Shown here in pieces: positions 1 through 12,207 of a stretch of DNA of 64,000 nt. Position numbers and translations under genes: made by a program. The stretch comes from Dermatemys mawii. Taxonomy: Eukaryota; Chordata; Testudines; Dermatemydidae. How positions within the stretch are numbered: the first letter of the stretch is position 1; the number at the start of each line of letters is the position of its first letter. The notes below the pieces were generated by a model. The model searched no databases. It was not told the DNA's origin and saw nothing but the letters and a program-made list of their open reading frames with translations. The stretch is from contig ML677334.1 in assembly GCA_007922305.1 (NCBI GenBank), forward strand, positions 59,126,858 through 59,190,857. The letters run 5' to 3'.

Positions 1-1909
1 GTCTCTGGAATCAAAAGGAAGCTGTACCCTTTATATTTACTGTTTTAAAGAGGAAATCTATAAAAGCCTACTGCTTAATTTGTACATTCTGTACAGTATT
101 TCAGCTCAGCACTTGCCGAAAAGTCGGCTAATTTAAAAATAATAGTTCTTCAGTCAGAATGAAACTAAAATGGCAAAATGATTTCTTATAATGAATGTTT
201 ATATAATATAAATATATAATATATAATTATAATGCTTATAATATCAGGTTGAAAATTAAAAGTAGTGACTATATAGTGGGCTAAATCCTTGGTTGTGGCC
301 AAGAAGCACGCAGTGTAGTTTGGAGATGAATGGGGTGCAAAGGGGAAGTTAAAACACCTTTGTATTCCCCTGATCCCGGGCTGTCTATGTGCTGGACCCG
401 TCTTCTGGCATAATGGAGAAAGATCTGATGGTATTCTGTCTATACACACTAACTCTGGACACAGAGTGGGAAACTGAGTCCAAGTCATTGTACTGGTTCT
501 ATACCCCAGGATCCCGCTGAGCTAAGATGCTCCTTCCCCGGCAGGGTACATTGACTTGAAGGCCACTTTGCATGAGCAGCACACAGCAACCTGAATCCAG
601 GGGACAGTCTTCAGAGGTAGGTCTGAATATTATTTACACACACAATATTGTGTGTGTAATAAGATAGATCCTTATCTATATAACAGTATAGCTCCCCTGA
701 AGTCAGCAGAGCTACATCAATTTACACCAGGTGAAGATCTTGCCAAATATGTACATTTGTATAGAAAGAGACCCATACACTCATCCAGACATAAACGTTA
801 CAAGTTAGACTAGAGCTCACACAGTGAATGAGCAGTTTTGATCTGCTATCTTTCTCTTTCCACTTTCTCCCGTCCCGCTCCCTTATCATGAGCCCTGATA
901 CTCTTTTGGTGATAAGTTTCCTCTCACTTTTTTGCCTCATTTAAAATCAAGCAGTATTTTGTTATACATAAAACCTACAACATAAGCAAATGGGAAAACA
1001 ATAAGAATTCATTCTAAATATAACAGAGAAAAAAAGATGCATAATGTTATATACAACATTTGTGTCCAAATAATAATAAAGATGATTTTCCCCAATATTG
1101 TTCTCATTTCCTTATTTTTCTGTTTGAAATCATTCTTCTCCATCTCTCTTATAAAAAGGAAGGGTCGGTGCAAATTATATGCAAATTAGTGACAGAGAGA
1201 GGAAGGGAAAAAATCTTCTTTCCTTTTCATTCTTCCATGGCTAAAAAGAGAACTACTCTCCCTCTTCCCTGAAAGCCAAGAACATCCACATATTTTGGGA
1301 GATTCATCAGAGGTCAAAGGCTCCCCACTGGCAGCTTGTAGAAATCTGATTAGCCCTCTCTGCTTTGGATGGAGAGAACCCTGTGGCCAAACCCTAGGTC
1401 TCTTTTCTCACTGGGAACCACATGCCAAAGTTGCTCCTGGGCTGCCTTTATGGAGGTGTGGGATGGTGAGATGAAGACCACACCATTCCTGTACCATGAG
1501 CCCGACCCTTGCCCTGCTAAAATGATGCGAAGTCAGAAATTGCTGAGATTTTAGATCACACAGCAGCACTGCTAGGCCTGTGGCTGAACTCCAGCTGCAT
1601 GGTCCAGGATTCCACAGCAGGCACCTTCCCTCAAAAACCCTTTAGGGGGTTCCATGGTGAGGCACAGGTGCTGGAACTAAAAGAACTGCCACTCCCCCTG
1701 CCTTCAAGTAGTAACAACAACTCAAATACATGGCTTCCACCTTCAGTCTCCCCACTATAAAAATTGATCCAGCACCATTGCAGTGAGGAGGTAATCACAC
1801 AAAAGTTCTTGCTGCTATAGTCATCACAACTTCTCTGCAGGTTGCCTGTGTGCTTAGTGAGGAGTCAATTTGTTCCACAGTTTATTACACGTATCTCTAT
1901 TCCCGATCT
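1..1909. other. Intronic sequence without recognised features
   Basis: AT-rich, apart from the small hairpin at 629-662. No exon, RNA gene or repeat border was recognised. Confidence 0.5.
629..662. repeat. Near-perfect AT/CA hairpin
   Basis: TTATTTACACACACAAT followed directly by ATTGTGTGTGTAATAA: 16-bp arms with one extra base and no loop. Confidence 0.8.
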
Positions 1910-1917
1910 GTCTAATT

Positions 1918-2098
1918 CAGGGGTTCTCATACTGGGGCTCGCAAGCTGTCAGCCTCCACCCGAAACCCCGTTTCACTTCCAGCATTTATAATGGTGGGTT
2001 CAATATATAAAAACATAGTTTTTAATTTATAAGAGGAGTCGCACGCAGAGGCTCTCTCTGTGAAAGGGGTCATCAATACAAAAGTTTGAGAATCCCTG
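1918..2098. mobile_element. Short hAT-type non-autonomous element, 181 bp
   Basis: The ends are CAGGGGTTCTCATACT and, read inward from the right, CAGGGATTCTCAAACTTTTG, an imperfect terminal inverted repeat of the hAT CAGGGG type. The flanks are GTCTAATT (1910-1917) and GTTTAATC (2099-2106), an 8-bp target duplication with two transitions. No coding capacity. An abundant family of this type is known to me from turtle DNA. Confidence 0.75.
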
Positions 2099-2108
2099 GT
2101 TTAATCAA

Positions 2109-2891
2109 CCAGGGACAAACTTTGTGGACAAACTTTTTGGCCCTAGAGCCTCATCTGGGATGCAAAATTGTATGGAGGCCTGGGTAAGGAAGGCCGTGCC
2201 TCCCCACAGCCTGGCCCCGCCCACTATCCGACCCTCTCCCACTTCCCACTCCCTGATTGGCCCCCTCAAAATCTCCAACCCATCCAACCCCAGTCCACCC
2301 CTACTCCTTGTCCCCTGACTGGCCCCTCTAGAGACCTCTCATCCCTAACCACCACTCCCAGGACCCCACTCCCTATCTAAACTCCCCTACTTCTTGTCCC
2401 CTGACCACCCCCTCCTGCGACCCCACACCCTAACTATCCCCCCCAGTACTCCACCTCCTACCCAACCCCTCCTGCTCCCTATCCCCTGACTGTTCCGACC
2501 CCTATCCACACCCTCGCCCCCCAGAACTCCCACGACCATCGAATCCCGCGTCCCCCGACTGCCCCCCACAAAATCTCTGCCCCATCCAACTGCCCCCTGC
2601 TCCCTGTCCCCTGAATGCCCCCCGATACCCTCTGCCCCATATACAACTCCACGCTTCCTGCCCCCTTACCATGCTGCTTAAAGCAGCAACCCGGACAAAG
2701 CTAGATACTCTGCCCTACAGGAGCACACAACCCTGCCCACAACAGTGCTGCCTGTGTGGCGGCATGATTGGAGGAGAAGGGAGGACAGCAGGAGAAGGGC
2801 CGGGGGTAGCCTCCCCAGCGGGAGCTCAGGGGCCGGCAGGACAATCTCGCGGGCCGGATGTGGACCGCAGGCCATATTTTGCCCACCCCTG
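2109..2891. mobile_element. hAT-type C-rich element, about 780 bp
   Basis: It ends with TTTTGCCCACCCCTG and begins with a damaged CAGGG...ACAAACTTTTTGGCCC left end in which ACAAACTTT occurs twice. The interior is C-rich with a loose repetition of 'CCCCTACTCCTTGTCCCCTGA'-like units. It is homologous to 3258-4111 and, inverted, to 18136-18844. It abuts the short element 1918-2098, so the left border is uncertain and no clear target duplication is visible. Long overlapping frames here come from base composition. Confidence 0.7.
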
Positions 2892-3257
2892 ACCTACTTC
2901 TAAGTAAGTTCCTAATATGAAGCATACAATAAAAGAAGCTATTGTCACTGCCATGCACCTATTCACAACATGCAATATAGGGACAAATGTGTTTTTATTC
3001 TGTCTGTGCTAAGTTTAATTCAAAACTCTTCATTTCCCAACAGGCTAGGCCCCACAACTCAGTGTAACTACTTTGCATTACATTTCACCACAGGTGCAAT
3101 ATAGTCTGTAAGCCAGTTTAATACTGACTCAGGGAAGATCACCCCATTGGTAAACATGATCCTTCAGTGGAACAGAAGCTCTGATGATGCCATATTCCTT
3201 CCTGGCTGCAAAAGAAGGTAAAAAGGGCCACGATGACTTTCAGCTGTAGTTTTAGCC

Positions 3258-4111
3258 TGGGGTGGGCAAACTTTTTGGCCCGAGGGCCACATTGGGTTTC
3301 AAAATTGTGCGGAGGGCCGGGTAGGGAAGGTGGTGCCTCCCCAAACAGCCTGACCCCACCCCTTATCCAACCCCCACCCACTTCCCGCCCCCTGCCTGCG
3401 CCCCTCAGAACTCCTGAGCCATCCAACTCCCCGCCCCACTCCTTGTCCCCGATTGCCCATTCTAACTGCTGCCTCAGAACCCTACCCGCTATCTAAGCCC
3501 CCGTGTTCTTTGTTCCCACTGCCCCGCCCGAGATCCACTCATCCTAACCACCACCCCTGTGACCACAGCCCCTATCTAAGCCCCCCTGCTTTGTTCCCTG
3601 ACTACACCCTCCCATATCCCCCCACTTTAACCACCTCCTGGAACCCCACTCCCCATCTAAGCCCTCCTGTTCTTTGTTCCCTGACTGCCCCCTCCTGAGA
3701 TCCCCCGCAATCCCCCGCCCCTTACCTTAGTCAGCTGTGTGCTCCTGGACTGGGTCTGGCTAGGGAGTGCGGGGCCCCGCGGCTTCCCGCGCTCCACCCG
3801 GCCGCCAGGCCAGGGAGTTCGGGCCTGGCAGCTCCCCGTGCTCCCCCCGGCCTGGAAGTGCAGGGCTGGCTTGGCCCGCGATCACGGGACCCACGGCATG
3901 CCAGGCTTGGCTGGCCCAGCCAGGAAGCGCGGGGCCCAGTGGCTCCCCGCTCAACCCGTCCCCTGGCCAGGGAGCGTGGGGCAGCCCGCCCGCAACCGCG
4001 GGGCCCTGCGGTATGCCGGCCCGGCCCTTTGGCTGGGAACAAGCTCACAGGCCGGATGAAAATGGCTGGCAGGCCACATGTGGCCCGTAGGCCGTAGTTT
4101 GCCCACCCCTA
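3258..4111. mobile_element. hAT-type C-rich element, 854 bp
   Basis: The left end TGGGGTGGGCAAACTTTTT and the right end ...TAGTTTGCCCACCCCTA form a terminal inverted repeat. Flanks TTTTAGCC (3250-3257) and TTCTAGTC (4112-4119) fit an 8-bp target duplication with two transitions. The interior has a C-rich tandem-like part (about 3350-3720) and a GC-rich, CpG-containing part (about 3760-4030). Six overlapping frames at 3731-4097 reflect that GC content; I see no protein. Same family as 2109-2891 and 18136-18844. Confidence 0.8.
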
Positions 4112-7100
4112 TTCTAGTCCCTTATGCCCATTTGTAGTCAACATAAATTAGAGAAGCCCTCAGAACATAGGCTGGAAGTAACTCCATCCAAAATCCAAAA
4201 ATGAGGCAGGACCAGGGTAGTAAAAAGGTGAGGTATGTGCCACTTTTGCGCACCACTTCCTGACCTGGGCTCCAGGCAGATCAGCTAGACCCCACCATCT
4301 TGTCTATAATCATTTCTTCTTGGGGCACTTATCAGTGTATGGTGGGATAAATCCATATAGTTACAAAATATAAACACTAACTGATGGATGACTAACACAA
4401 ATTGAAATGACAATACTCTGAAGTCAGATAATAGTCATCTTATATGTAAATCTTCTTCGCTTATCTAGGTTTCAGGCCAGCCACCTGAGCCTAACCTCAC
4501 AGTAATCTAGATACATTCAAGCTAAAAAGAACATTTGAGTACCGTCTAACAAAGCAGTATAGCCCAAGCTACCATGACTTAGGAAACATGTTTGTATTAC
4601 TTGCAGAAAAGAACTCCACAACTGACAATGCTTTAATATTACACATTCAAACATTATGGAAAAATGCTGGTCTCTTCATAGGTAAGGTTGAAGCTAGTTT
4701 CTCATTATAAGCCTGATTTTAATAAATCACAAATTTTGAAAAAAGATTACTTTCATCGAAGGCCAGTTTTTACAACCTTATTTTCAAAAATTGAATTTTC
4801 ACATGGAGGCCATTAGAGCGTCAACCTAGCAAAGCCTATAAGTAGTCACCATGGCTTCTCCCATGCTTCAAGCATAGGCTCGAGTGCTCTTCTGGATCAG
4901 GGCCACATTTGTCATTGGATTTGTCAGAATGCAGCAAGGAAGTTGCTCATAAAATGCAGTATTTGTCACACAAAAGAGTACACACAAAGAGCTTGCATCT
5001 TTACGGTGCCTTGTAAACACTGTCGAAGATTTTTTTTCTCCCTAGTGGATAATATAATAAAGCACTTAACCTCAAATGCTCTATCTTTTATATTTGTTGC
5101 CTTCTGTTTTAGTAACTGGGACTGAAAGTAATTAGTACTATCAACAATTCTGCTGTCTTTAATAAAAATTAAATAACTAAAAAAAAGATTGGGGTTAGCG
5201 GTGATTTGACTTTTGCATTAGATATTTTCATTGACTTAAACCATTGCTGGGGTGATTATTCGTCAAAACTGTTGTTGAAATGAATACCATTTGCCAAATC
5301 ATTTTTAAAAAACTTGTCTTGGGAGACAAAATATTTTAAAACCTCGAGCTCCTATTTGAGATCTGTAAATAACACTCTCCCAAGAGCCTGTATGGGACAC
5401 ATTGTGCCTAAGGGGACCGCAGGGTCAGAGAGACAGAGTTCAAGAAGTCACCATCCCTATGCCCAGTGTAGGGGCCAGGCACAATCCCAGTCCTTGTGCT
5501 CAGTGAGTGCAAGGATTCGGTAAGTCTAGCATCAACAGTGGTAGACTCCCTGAAGTATGTGGGGAGAAGCATCTATTAGTGGAGGTGGGTCCATGCAGTG
5601 GGAAATGAATGCTGCGGAACTTGAAAGGGTTTATCAACAACTGCACGACCCCTTCACTCTGAGAGGCAATAGATCTGCCTCAGGCAGTTTTCAGCATAGA
5701 TTGATAAAAGTTTTCTGCATAGCAGGATTCATATATCATAACTATGGCTAGGATTTTCTTAGGAGTCTAAAGGAGTTAAGTACCTAACTCCCTTTGGTTT
5801 GCAATGAGGTCTGATTGACCAACTCCCTGAGGCTCCTTTGAAAATCCCATCCTAAATATTATACATATATAGGTATATATAGATATAAATACATAGACTA
5901 TTTACATGCTCTAATTTAAAAAGCTGGCAGCAGGGATGCTCATTACACTTGCTTCCCAGGACAGTGTGACTCCTTTGGAAAATAATTGGTGGTATCAGTA
6001 CTGATCTCCACTGGGTTTTGCACAAGTGGAGCATAGTTGTAATTCAAGGCTCCTAAGGCCTGACACATTGAAGGGAGCTGCTGAATGAGCATGCTTATCA
6101 GACACTCTTAGCTTCCTGCCTTCCTGCTAGGACTACTCAATTTCTGTGCTGTGCTGTGCTTGGGTCCTCCTAGCATGATTGATGACATAGCTGTTTTTGA
6201 CCACTGGAACCTCATCCCTGCACAAGTTTCACTGCTGGGATCTCTGTCAGAGCCTATGGTTGTGTAAACAGGCATAAGACTCAAGTGAATCTGCCCTCGT
6301 ATTTCAAACACACACCGTGAAACTTTAGAATGGAAAATTATAGTTACTGTAAGTGCTACCAAAACCTGCAGGTAAAAGGAATGATCTAAATCCAGAAAAT
6401 GCCTTAATAGTACTCAGTTAGGCTACCTCCAATAGTTTTAAAGTGTTTCTATTTAAGTCAATATTTCACATTCTAAAGAAAATACAGAGGGTTCTATTTT
6501 TCTTCACTGTCAATCTCTTTGTCACCCTGATTTGGCCTGACATCATCTTTGTGATCATGGAGGAATGGTCAAGACAACTCTCTCTTTGGAGACTATCAGT
6601 GCAACCAAAGTAACTATGGTTAATATAACATTTTCCCTCTTCTCTAAGGGCTAAGCACATTTGTTCTACCGCTCTGTTGCTTCCCAGAGAGCAAATGACA
6701 CAACACAAAAACTTCAAAATCAGTATGAGAACAGCCCCTAAACTAACCAACACTTAATATTAGATGTTTTACATACCTGTAATTAGTAGACCTTAATGTG
6801 TATCCATAACATTAATTGAAATGTCACAAAAGACAAAACATCAGCAAAAAGACATAGCAATATACAATTCCAGACTCTTAGCTATCAGCATTCTAAGGAT
6901 AATCCTAAGCATCCACTGTCCAAGAAAGGCTGTGAAGGGAGGCTACCAGAAAGTAGATAAAGGCAAAACGTCCATCCCTTTGGAAAAGTGCATACAAAGA
7001 AAAAGTTTATCAGCCATGAGTTTAAGTCAAGTTTCAATACAGTTGTGGTGTCTTTGGGCTTTTACTTTATAATATCATCAGATAAAATAAAACACACTTA

Positions 7101-9436
7101 TTTTTTTAAATAAAAAGGGTCAGATATTCACCATGATCTTGAAGCAATTAAATAAGCAAAATCTAAGACTGACTACCTCTTTGATTTTAAGTTGGAAAGG
7201 AAGCATGATGTTTCCAGCAAATAAAATGCAAACAGTTAAAACTCTAACATACAGTATACTAGATACTGAATAACATAAGAATAAAATAAGATAAATATTT
7301 ATATGAATTTTAAAAGACTTATTTACAAGAGAACTGGCAGTACAGTAGTTTGGGAAACCTTGGGATATCTCAATAACCTTTCTACTAAAACAAATAGGTA
7401 TTTTCACCTTTCATTAAACTTATACATTCACACCCAGAGGAAGGTTATACATATATAAAAGTAGCATTATATAATTTTATATACATATATATTTTATGCA
7501 TGCCCTGTACATTATGTACATTATTAGTATATATCATATACACACATGCAGTACATGAAGTACACACAACTATTACACACAGATGTATGATAATCTCTTT
7601 ATCCATCCATTCACACTGAATATGCTCAACACATTTTTAAACACCTATACAATGTAGTTACAAGACATTTTCATGTATTTATTTAAATTATAAAATCCAT
7701 AAACATTTAATTATTTGTGCTAACAGTAAATATAAGAGATATACCACCCCTCTGTGTGATACCCTATGTAAATTACCCTCACTGCGTTAATTATAAATAT
7801 GGATGTTGTAGACCCCAGATAACAGTACCTGCTGTCTATCCAACCGCATTCTTTTTGCAGCATTTCTGCTTTCACTCTCACAGGCTGAAGCCAGGATACT
7901 CTCTGCTACTGCTGAAGTAAGGTGTGAGGGAATAGGTCGTGACTAAGAAAGAAAGAAAAAAAAACCAAAAAAATGATTACTAGGATAATAAACAGACCTG
8001 CTGTTTCCTTATTGGAGCACACAAAACTGTCACATAGGCTGGAGAGTCCATTCATTGAAATGTAATTTATATCAACAAAAAGGGGAAATGGAAATTGTAA
8101 AGATGAAAAATGAAAACTAGTTAGAGGTTAAAACTGCATTTGATCCACAGAGATCCATCAAAAGCACTTTCTTTTCCCACAGCTCTGTTGTCCATTGTAT
8201 TTAGTCTGGCTCATTAGGCTGCATTTTGAACAGACAGAAGCATATTCTCTGTGTTCCAGTAGCACCCTGGCTGTCTGATTCTTGCTAAGAAAATGGAAAA
8301 GACTTTTATCCTGTACAGCATATGACAGAGATGAGCAGTGTTTTTAAACTCGTTAAAAAAAGACAGGGTTGAAACATCACTCAAACATAACAGATTGTCA
8401 GAACATTTCAGAGCAGTCCATATGTAATGTCATGAACATTTACATTTCTTGTTGCAATATGATTCATGTTATTTAAATGAGTTTTTAAAAATCTATATGT
8501 ATTTTGACACAATAACATATGTCAGGCCTCTGTCAATTTAGGTAGCTTTCAAGGTTCCAGCTAAATTCTGAAAAACTTACATTACGAGTTTTACAACATT
8601 TACATATTTTAGGTTGCATGTAAGTCAAGTGAATTCTAAAGTTTTATTAGCTCTGCAGTTGGCTGTGAATGCAATAAGACTTTCTATAACAATTAAATAA
8701 GGACAATCACAGACTATTTGCATTCGTTTCTCTGTAATGATATGCAAAAATCATTTCACTGAAAGATGAAGGTCATAATGAATATCTCAACCTATTTTCT
8801 TAATTAAGCTACAAACAAAGATACATCAGAAATTTTAAGAAAATAAGCCAAATGAGGATGATGCCAAACACATTGTTATGGATACAGGTACATTTTAGGG
8901 GGCTAAAACATATTGGACCAGATCCTCAGCTTGCATAAGTTCGTACACCTCCCTTTCCTGCTGAGTAAATGGCCCTCCATTTATTCTCTACAGACTTTCA
9001 TCAAATTTTAGTCAACAGAATAAATATGTATCTGCTATGAAATACCACTATCAGAAACATACATTTTAAAGCATTTTTAGGCATTTTCCAAATTCAGAAT
9101 AGGTTCTTTGGATTGCCACGCCTGACTTCATACTAAGAACAATATACCAAAATTATGAGCAACATGTTACCAAGACTTCATATTTAACCAATAGAACACA
9201 TCATATTTCTCAGCTTTAACTGTACTTTAACGTGTAGTATCAATTTAATATCTGATATTGTACCTTCTGTAATGGGTGGAATATATCCTATTTTTGCAGA
9301 GAGATGGAATGAGTGAACATATAGGTCTTTTCCATCTCCAAATACTACAGACTTGATTGTCCCCACACTTACACCAGAGTAAATCAAGAGTAAAATCCAT
9401 TGAAATCAGTGGTCTTTGTCTGGTATAAAATTTAAA
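4112..9436. other. Intronic sequence, mostly unique-looking
   Basis: AT-rich with TATA-type low complexity at 5865-5900 and 7440-7560. A fragment 'GGAGTTAAGTACCTAACTCCC...TTTGAAAATCCCATCC' at 5765-5855 belongs to a turtle-like short repeat; a related one is at 13765-13905. Nothing coding was recognised. Confidence 0.5.
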
Positions 9437-9741
9437 TAAGGGTACATCTTCACTAACCACTGGATCGGTGGGCAGTGATCAATCTATCGGGGATCGATTT
9501 ATTGTGTCTACTGTAGACACGATAAATTGATCCACGAGTGCGCTTCCCCTTAACTCCGGAACTCCACTTCCGCAAGAGGCAGAAGCGGAGTCAATGGGAG
9601 AGAAGCAGCGGTCAACTTGCTGCCATGTGGACGGCCAGGTAAATCACCCTAAAATATGCTGACTTCAGCTATGCTATTCGCGTAGCTGAAGTTGTATATC
9701 TTAGGTCGACCCCTTCCCCTGCAGCGTAGCCCAGGTCTTAG
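9437..9741. mobile_element. Palindromic (foldback) DNA element, about 305 bp
   Basis: The outer ends start TAAGGGTACATCTTCACT and (inverted right end) TAAGACCTGGGCTACGCTG, related terminal repeats. Inside, GGATCGATTTAT...GTGTCTAC at about 9490-9511 pairs with GTAGACAC...ATAAATTGATCC at about 9512-9533. The sequence resembles a family I know as abundant in turtles; its transposase superfamily cannot be fixed from this copy. Confidence 0.6.
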
Positions 9742-10934
9742 AGACAAATTAGCTGTTGTGGTCCTATAATAGAATATACATTCTGCCAAGTCAGTCCAAA
9801 AGTCAAGTTCAAGAACTTATTTTTCAACATAAACAATGAGTTCTCATGTATGTAGGAGGAAAATCAAGTTTGTTTAAGACGAGACTTGTGTCTCTGATGC
9901 TAAATCCTATGTCATGAACAATCAAACAATTTTAATATTTCAACACAAGTAGATGTGTTCCTCTGAGAGTTAGAGCAAGGCAGTAGCCTTGTTAGAAAGG
10001 GATGTTTTAATTGATGTAGAGCTATTGCACTAATTTAGTCTTCCAGCATTGCTAGATTATTCAGAGAACATCATTGCTTAATTCAGCCATGCTACTTTCA
10101 TATTGTGTCCCCTTATTCATTAGGTGGCAGTCTCACTATTAATACCATTGTTTTACGAACTCCTCAAGATACACTGCCAGATGATATGGAAACAGTCACA
10201 CATGGCAAACCTTATTTCCAGAGTACCGGAGGCCAGGAGCATATATCTAGCAAATTCCTCCAGGTCAAATCTTTAATTAGAGCACCGACAAACATAACTC
10301 CATGTGGATAATATGGTAAGATAAATGGGCCAGAAAATTACATGTCCAACCAGATATTAAAATGACTCCAAATCCTTCCAGATTACATTCCCATAAAGGA
10401 AACACAAGTTCACTGAAACATTTGTAAAACAATATTTTGGCCACCAGTAATATCAAGCAGTCAAGTGATCTCCATACATCCAGAAAGTGGCAATAATGTC
10501 TATCATCTAAATTACAGAATCTAATATTTAGCATCTGGAGAGTCAGAGGAGACCTTTTAATCCAAAAACAGGAGGAGCAGAAAGGGAACATCTACTTCTT
10601 GCAAGATGTGCTATTAATCCCCGTCTTTTATTCTGGTTGCTATGGATGACTCTTGGTACACTAGTGTAAAGGATAAACTGGGGAAACTTACAGGAAAATT
10701 CAGCATAAGCCTGAATCATCTGAGAAACAAAAATATTATAAAAATAACACCATGCAGGAGGCTGTTCAGGAGGCTAATTTAGGTTCAGATTCTGCTGATT
10801 TTACTCAGGTTTAGTATCTGACCTTAGGATTGATTAAATAGCAGCATCAAGCCTTTTGTTACTGATAGAACATACTTAGTATTGCTGTTTCATATACAAC
10901 TCCTCTTTCTGACTCACAGACAGGGTTTGGTTCT

Positions 10935-11010
10935 CTTTACATTTAACACTGGTGTAAAACAGGAAAAATTCCACTGGAGTTACACACGTGTAAAATGAAG
11001 CAGAATTGGG
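10935..11010. repeat. Small inverted repeat ('ACACTGGTGTAAAAC')
   Basis: TTTAACACTGGTGTAAAACAGG and GGAGTTACACACGTGTAAAATG with GCAGAATTGGGCC at the right end belong to a short repeat class ('...CAGAATCTGGCCC') common in turtle and bird DNA. Only one copy edge is clear. Confidence 0.4.
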
Positions 11011-11387
11011 CCTCCAATCTTTTCTAGATGACTCAAAGGGCTATCAATAGACAACTCAAAGGGCTATTTTGATCCTTGTGGCATTCAGTAAGACAAATTG
11101 ATTCAAAATGACAAAGAAAATATAAGCTTTAGAACATGGAAGAGAGGCAAGTGACAATATCTGTATCCTCCTTTATTTATGTTTCAGTAATTTTAAGATG
11201 AAGAGAGAACATCGATGGAAAAATTTGGGGAGGATCTTAAGAGCAGGTTGGTAGATAGACCCTTGAAAACTAGCATATACCTCTGTCCATTACATGACAC
11301 TTGTATTGGAAATCCCCATTTGTTCACTTGGAAAATGAATATAGGCACTCGTATAACTAAAATAGTAGTATTTTGCATGTGAATATA

Positions 11388-11780
11388 CAATAGAACCTTA
11401 GAGTTACAAACACTTCAGGAATGGAGGTTGTTTGTAACTCTGAACAAAATGTTATGGTTGTTCTTTCAAAAGTTTACAACTGAACATTGACTTAATATAC
11501 CTTTGAAACTTTACTATACCAAAGAAAAATGCTGCTTTTAACCATCTTAATTTAAATAAAACAAGAACAGAAAGAGTTTCCTGACCTTCTCAAAAAATTG
11601 TTTTTTCCCTTTATATTTTTAGTAGTTTACATTTAACACACTACTGTACTGTACAGTATTTGGGTTTAGGGTGTTTTTTTTTGTCTCCACTGCCTGATTT
11701 CCTACTGCCAGTACCAAATGATGTGTGTGGTTGACTGGTCAGTTTGTAACTTTGGTGTCTGTAACTCTGAAGTTCTGCTG
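11388..11780. mobile_element. TA-flanked, Tigger-like MITE, 393 bp
   Basis: The ends CAATAGAACCTTAGAGTTAC and (inverted) CAGCAGAACTTCAGAGTTAC form a terminal inverted repeat of about 20 bp with 4 mismatches. Each side is bordered by TA (11386-11387 and 11781-11782), as for Tc1/mariner-superfamily insertions. The first 58 bp contain a second, internal palindrome (GAGTTACAAAC...GTTTGTAACTC). Non-coding. The assignment to Tigger/pogo is from recalled similarity. Confidence 0.75.
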
Positions 11781-12068
11781 TAGTACCTTCCATCTACACA
11801 CCACTGAGGGCAACACCCAACTTGTGCTGAGCATGTAACACAACAGAGGAGGTAAGGAAATGTTGGCCAAAGGCAAAAGGACTATCAGTCTATCCTTACA
11901 CAAAAGATCACAAAGGTTTGGGTCTTTCGCATCTACGTAGAATGGACCTTGGGTTTTAAGGTCTTCATCAAATGACTCACATGCATTAAGATTAATGGAT
12001 CTCCATTTATCAGTCTGAGTGAGATGAATAGCCAAGTCCACCCCTGCAGCATTTGAATCTGACATTTG

Positions 12069-12196
12069 GCATGCATCCGACGAAGTGGGTATTAGCCCAC
12101 GAAAGCTTATGCTCTAATACTTTAGTTAGTCTTTAAGGTGCCACAGGACTCTTTGTCACTTCTGCAATTCCAGACTAACACGGCTACCCCTCTGAT
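12069..12196. mobile_element. Short retroposon with hammerhead-like fold, copy 1 (128 bp)
   Basis: It is flanked by an exact 11-bp direct repeat TCTGACATTTG (12058-12068 and 12197-12207), a retroposition signature. It carries the amniote repeat signatures CACGAAAGCTTATGCTC and AGACTAACACGGCTACCC. The segment 12077-12114 can form a small hammerhead-like fold (core CCGACGA, 6-bp stem II, GAAA, 2-bp GC/GC stem III with TTAT loop, then TC). Hammerheads of this small kind are known from Penelope-like retroelements, which I infer as the source. Confidence 0.75.
12077..12114 (+). ncRNA. Hammerhead-like ribozyme motif, probably degenerate
   Basis: Core CCGACGA (12077-12083; canonical CTGATGA, two C for T changes), an extra A, stem II GTGGGT/GCCCAC (12085-12090 with 12095-12100), GAAA (12101-12104), mini stem III GC-TTAT-GC (12105-12112) and TC at the expected cleavage site (12113-12114). 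Core changes make activity doubtful. Confidence 0.5.
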
Positions 12197-12207
12197 TCTG
12201 ACATTTG

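Noticed and set aside
2168..2380. Proline-rich short protein
   Set aside because: C-rich hAT interior, with several frames open in parallel.
3731..4097. Five overlapping frames of 64-107 codons on both strands
   Set aside because: They sit in the GC-rich centre of a hAT-type non-autonomous element. Stops are rare there because of base composition, and none shows a domain.
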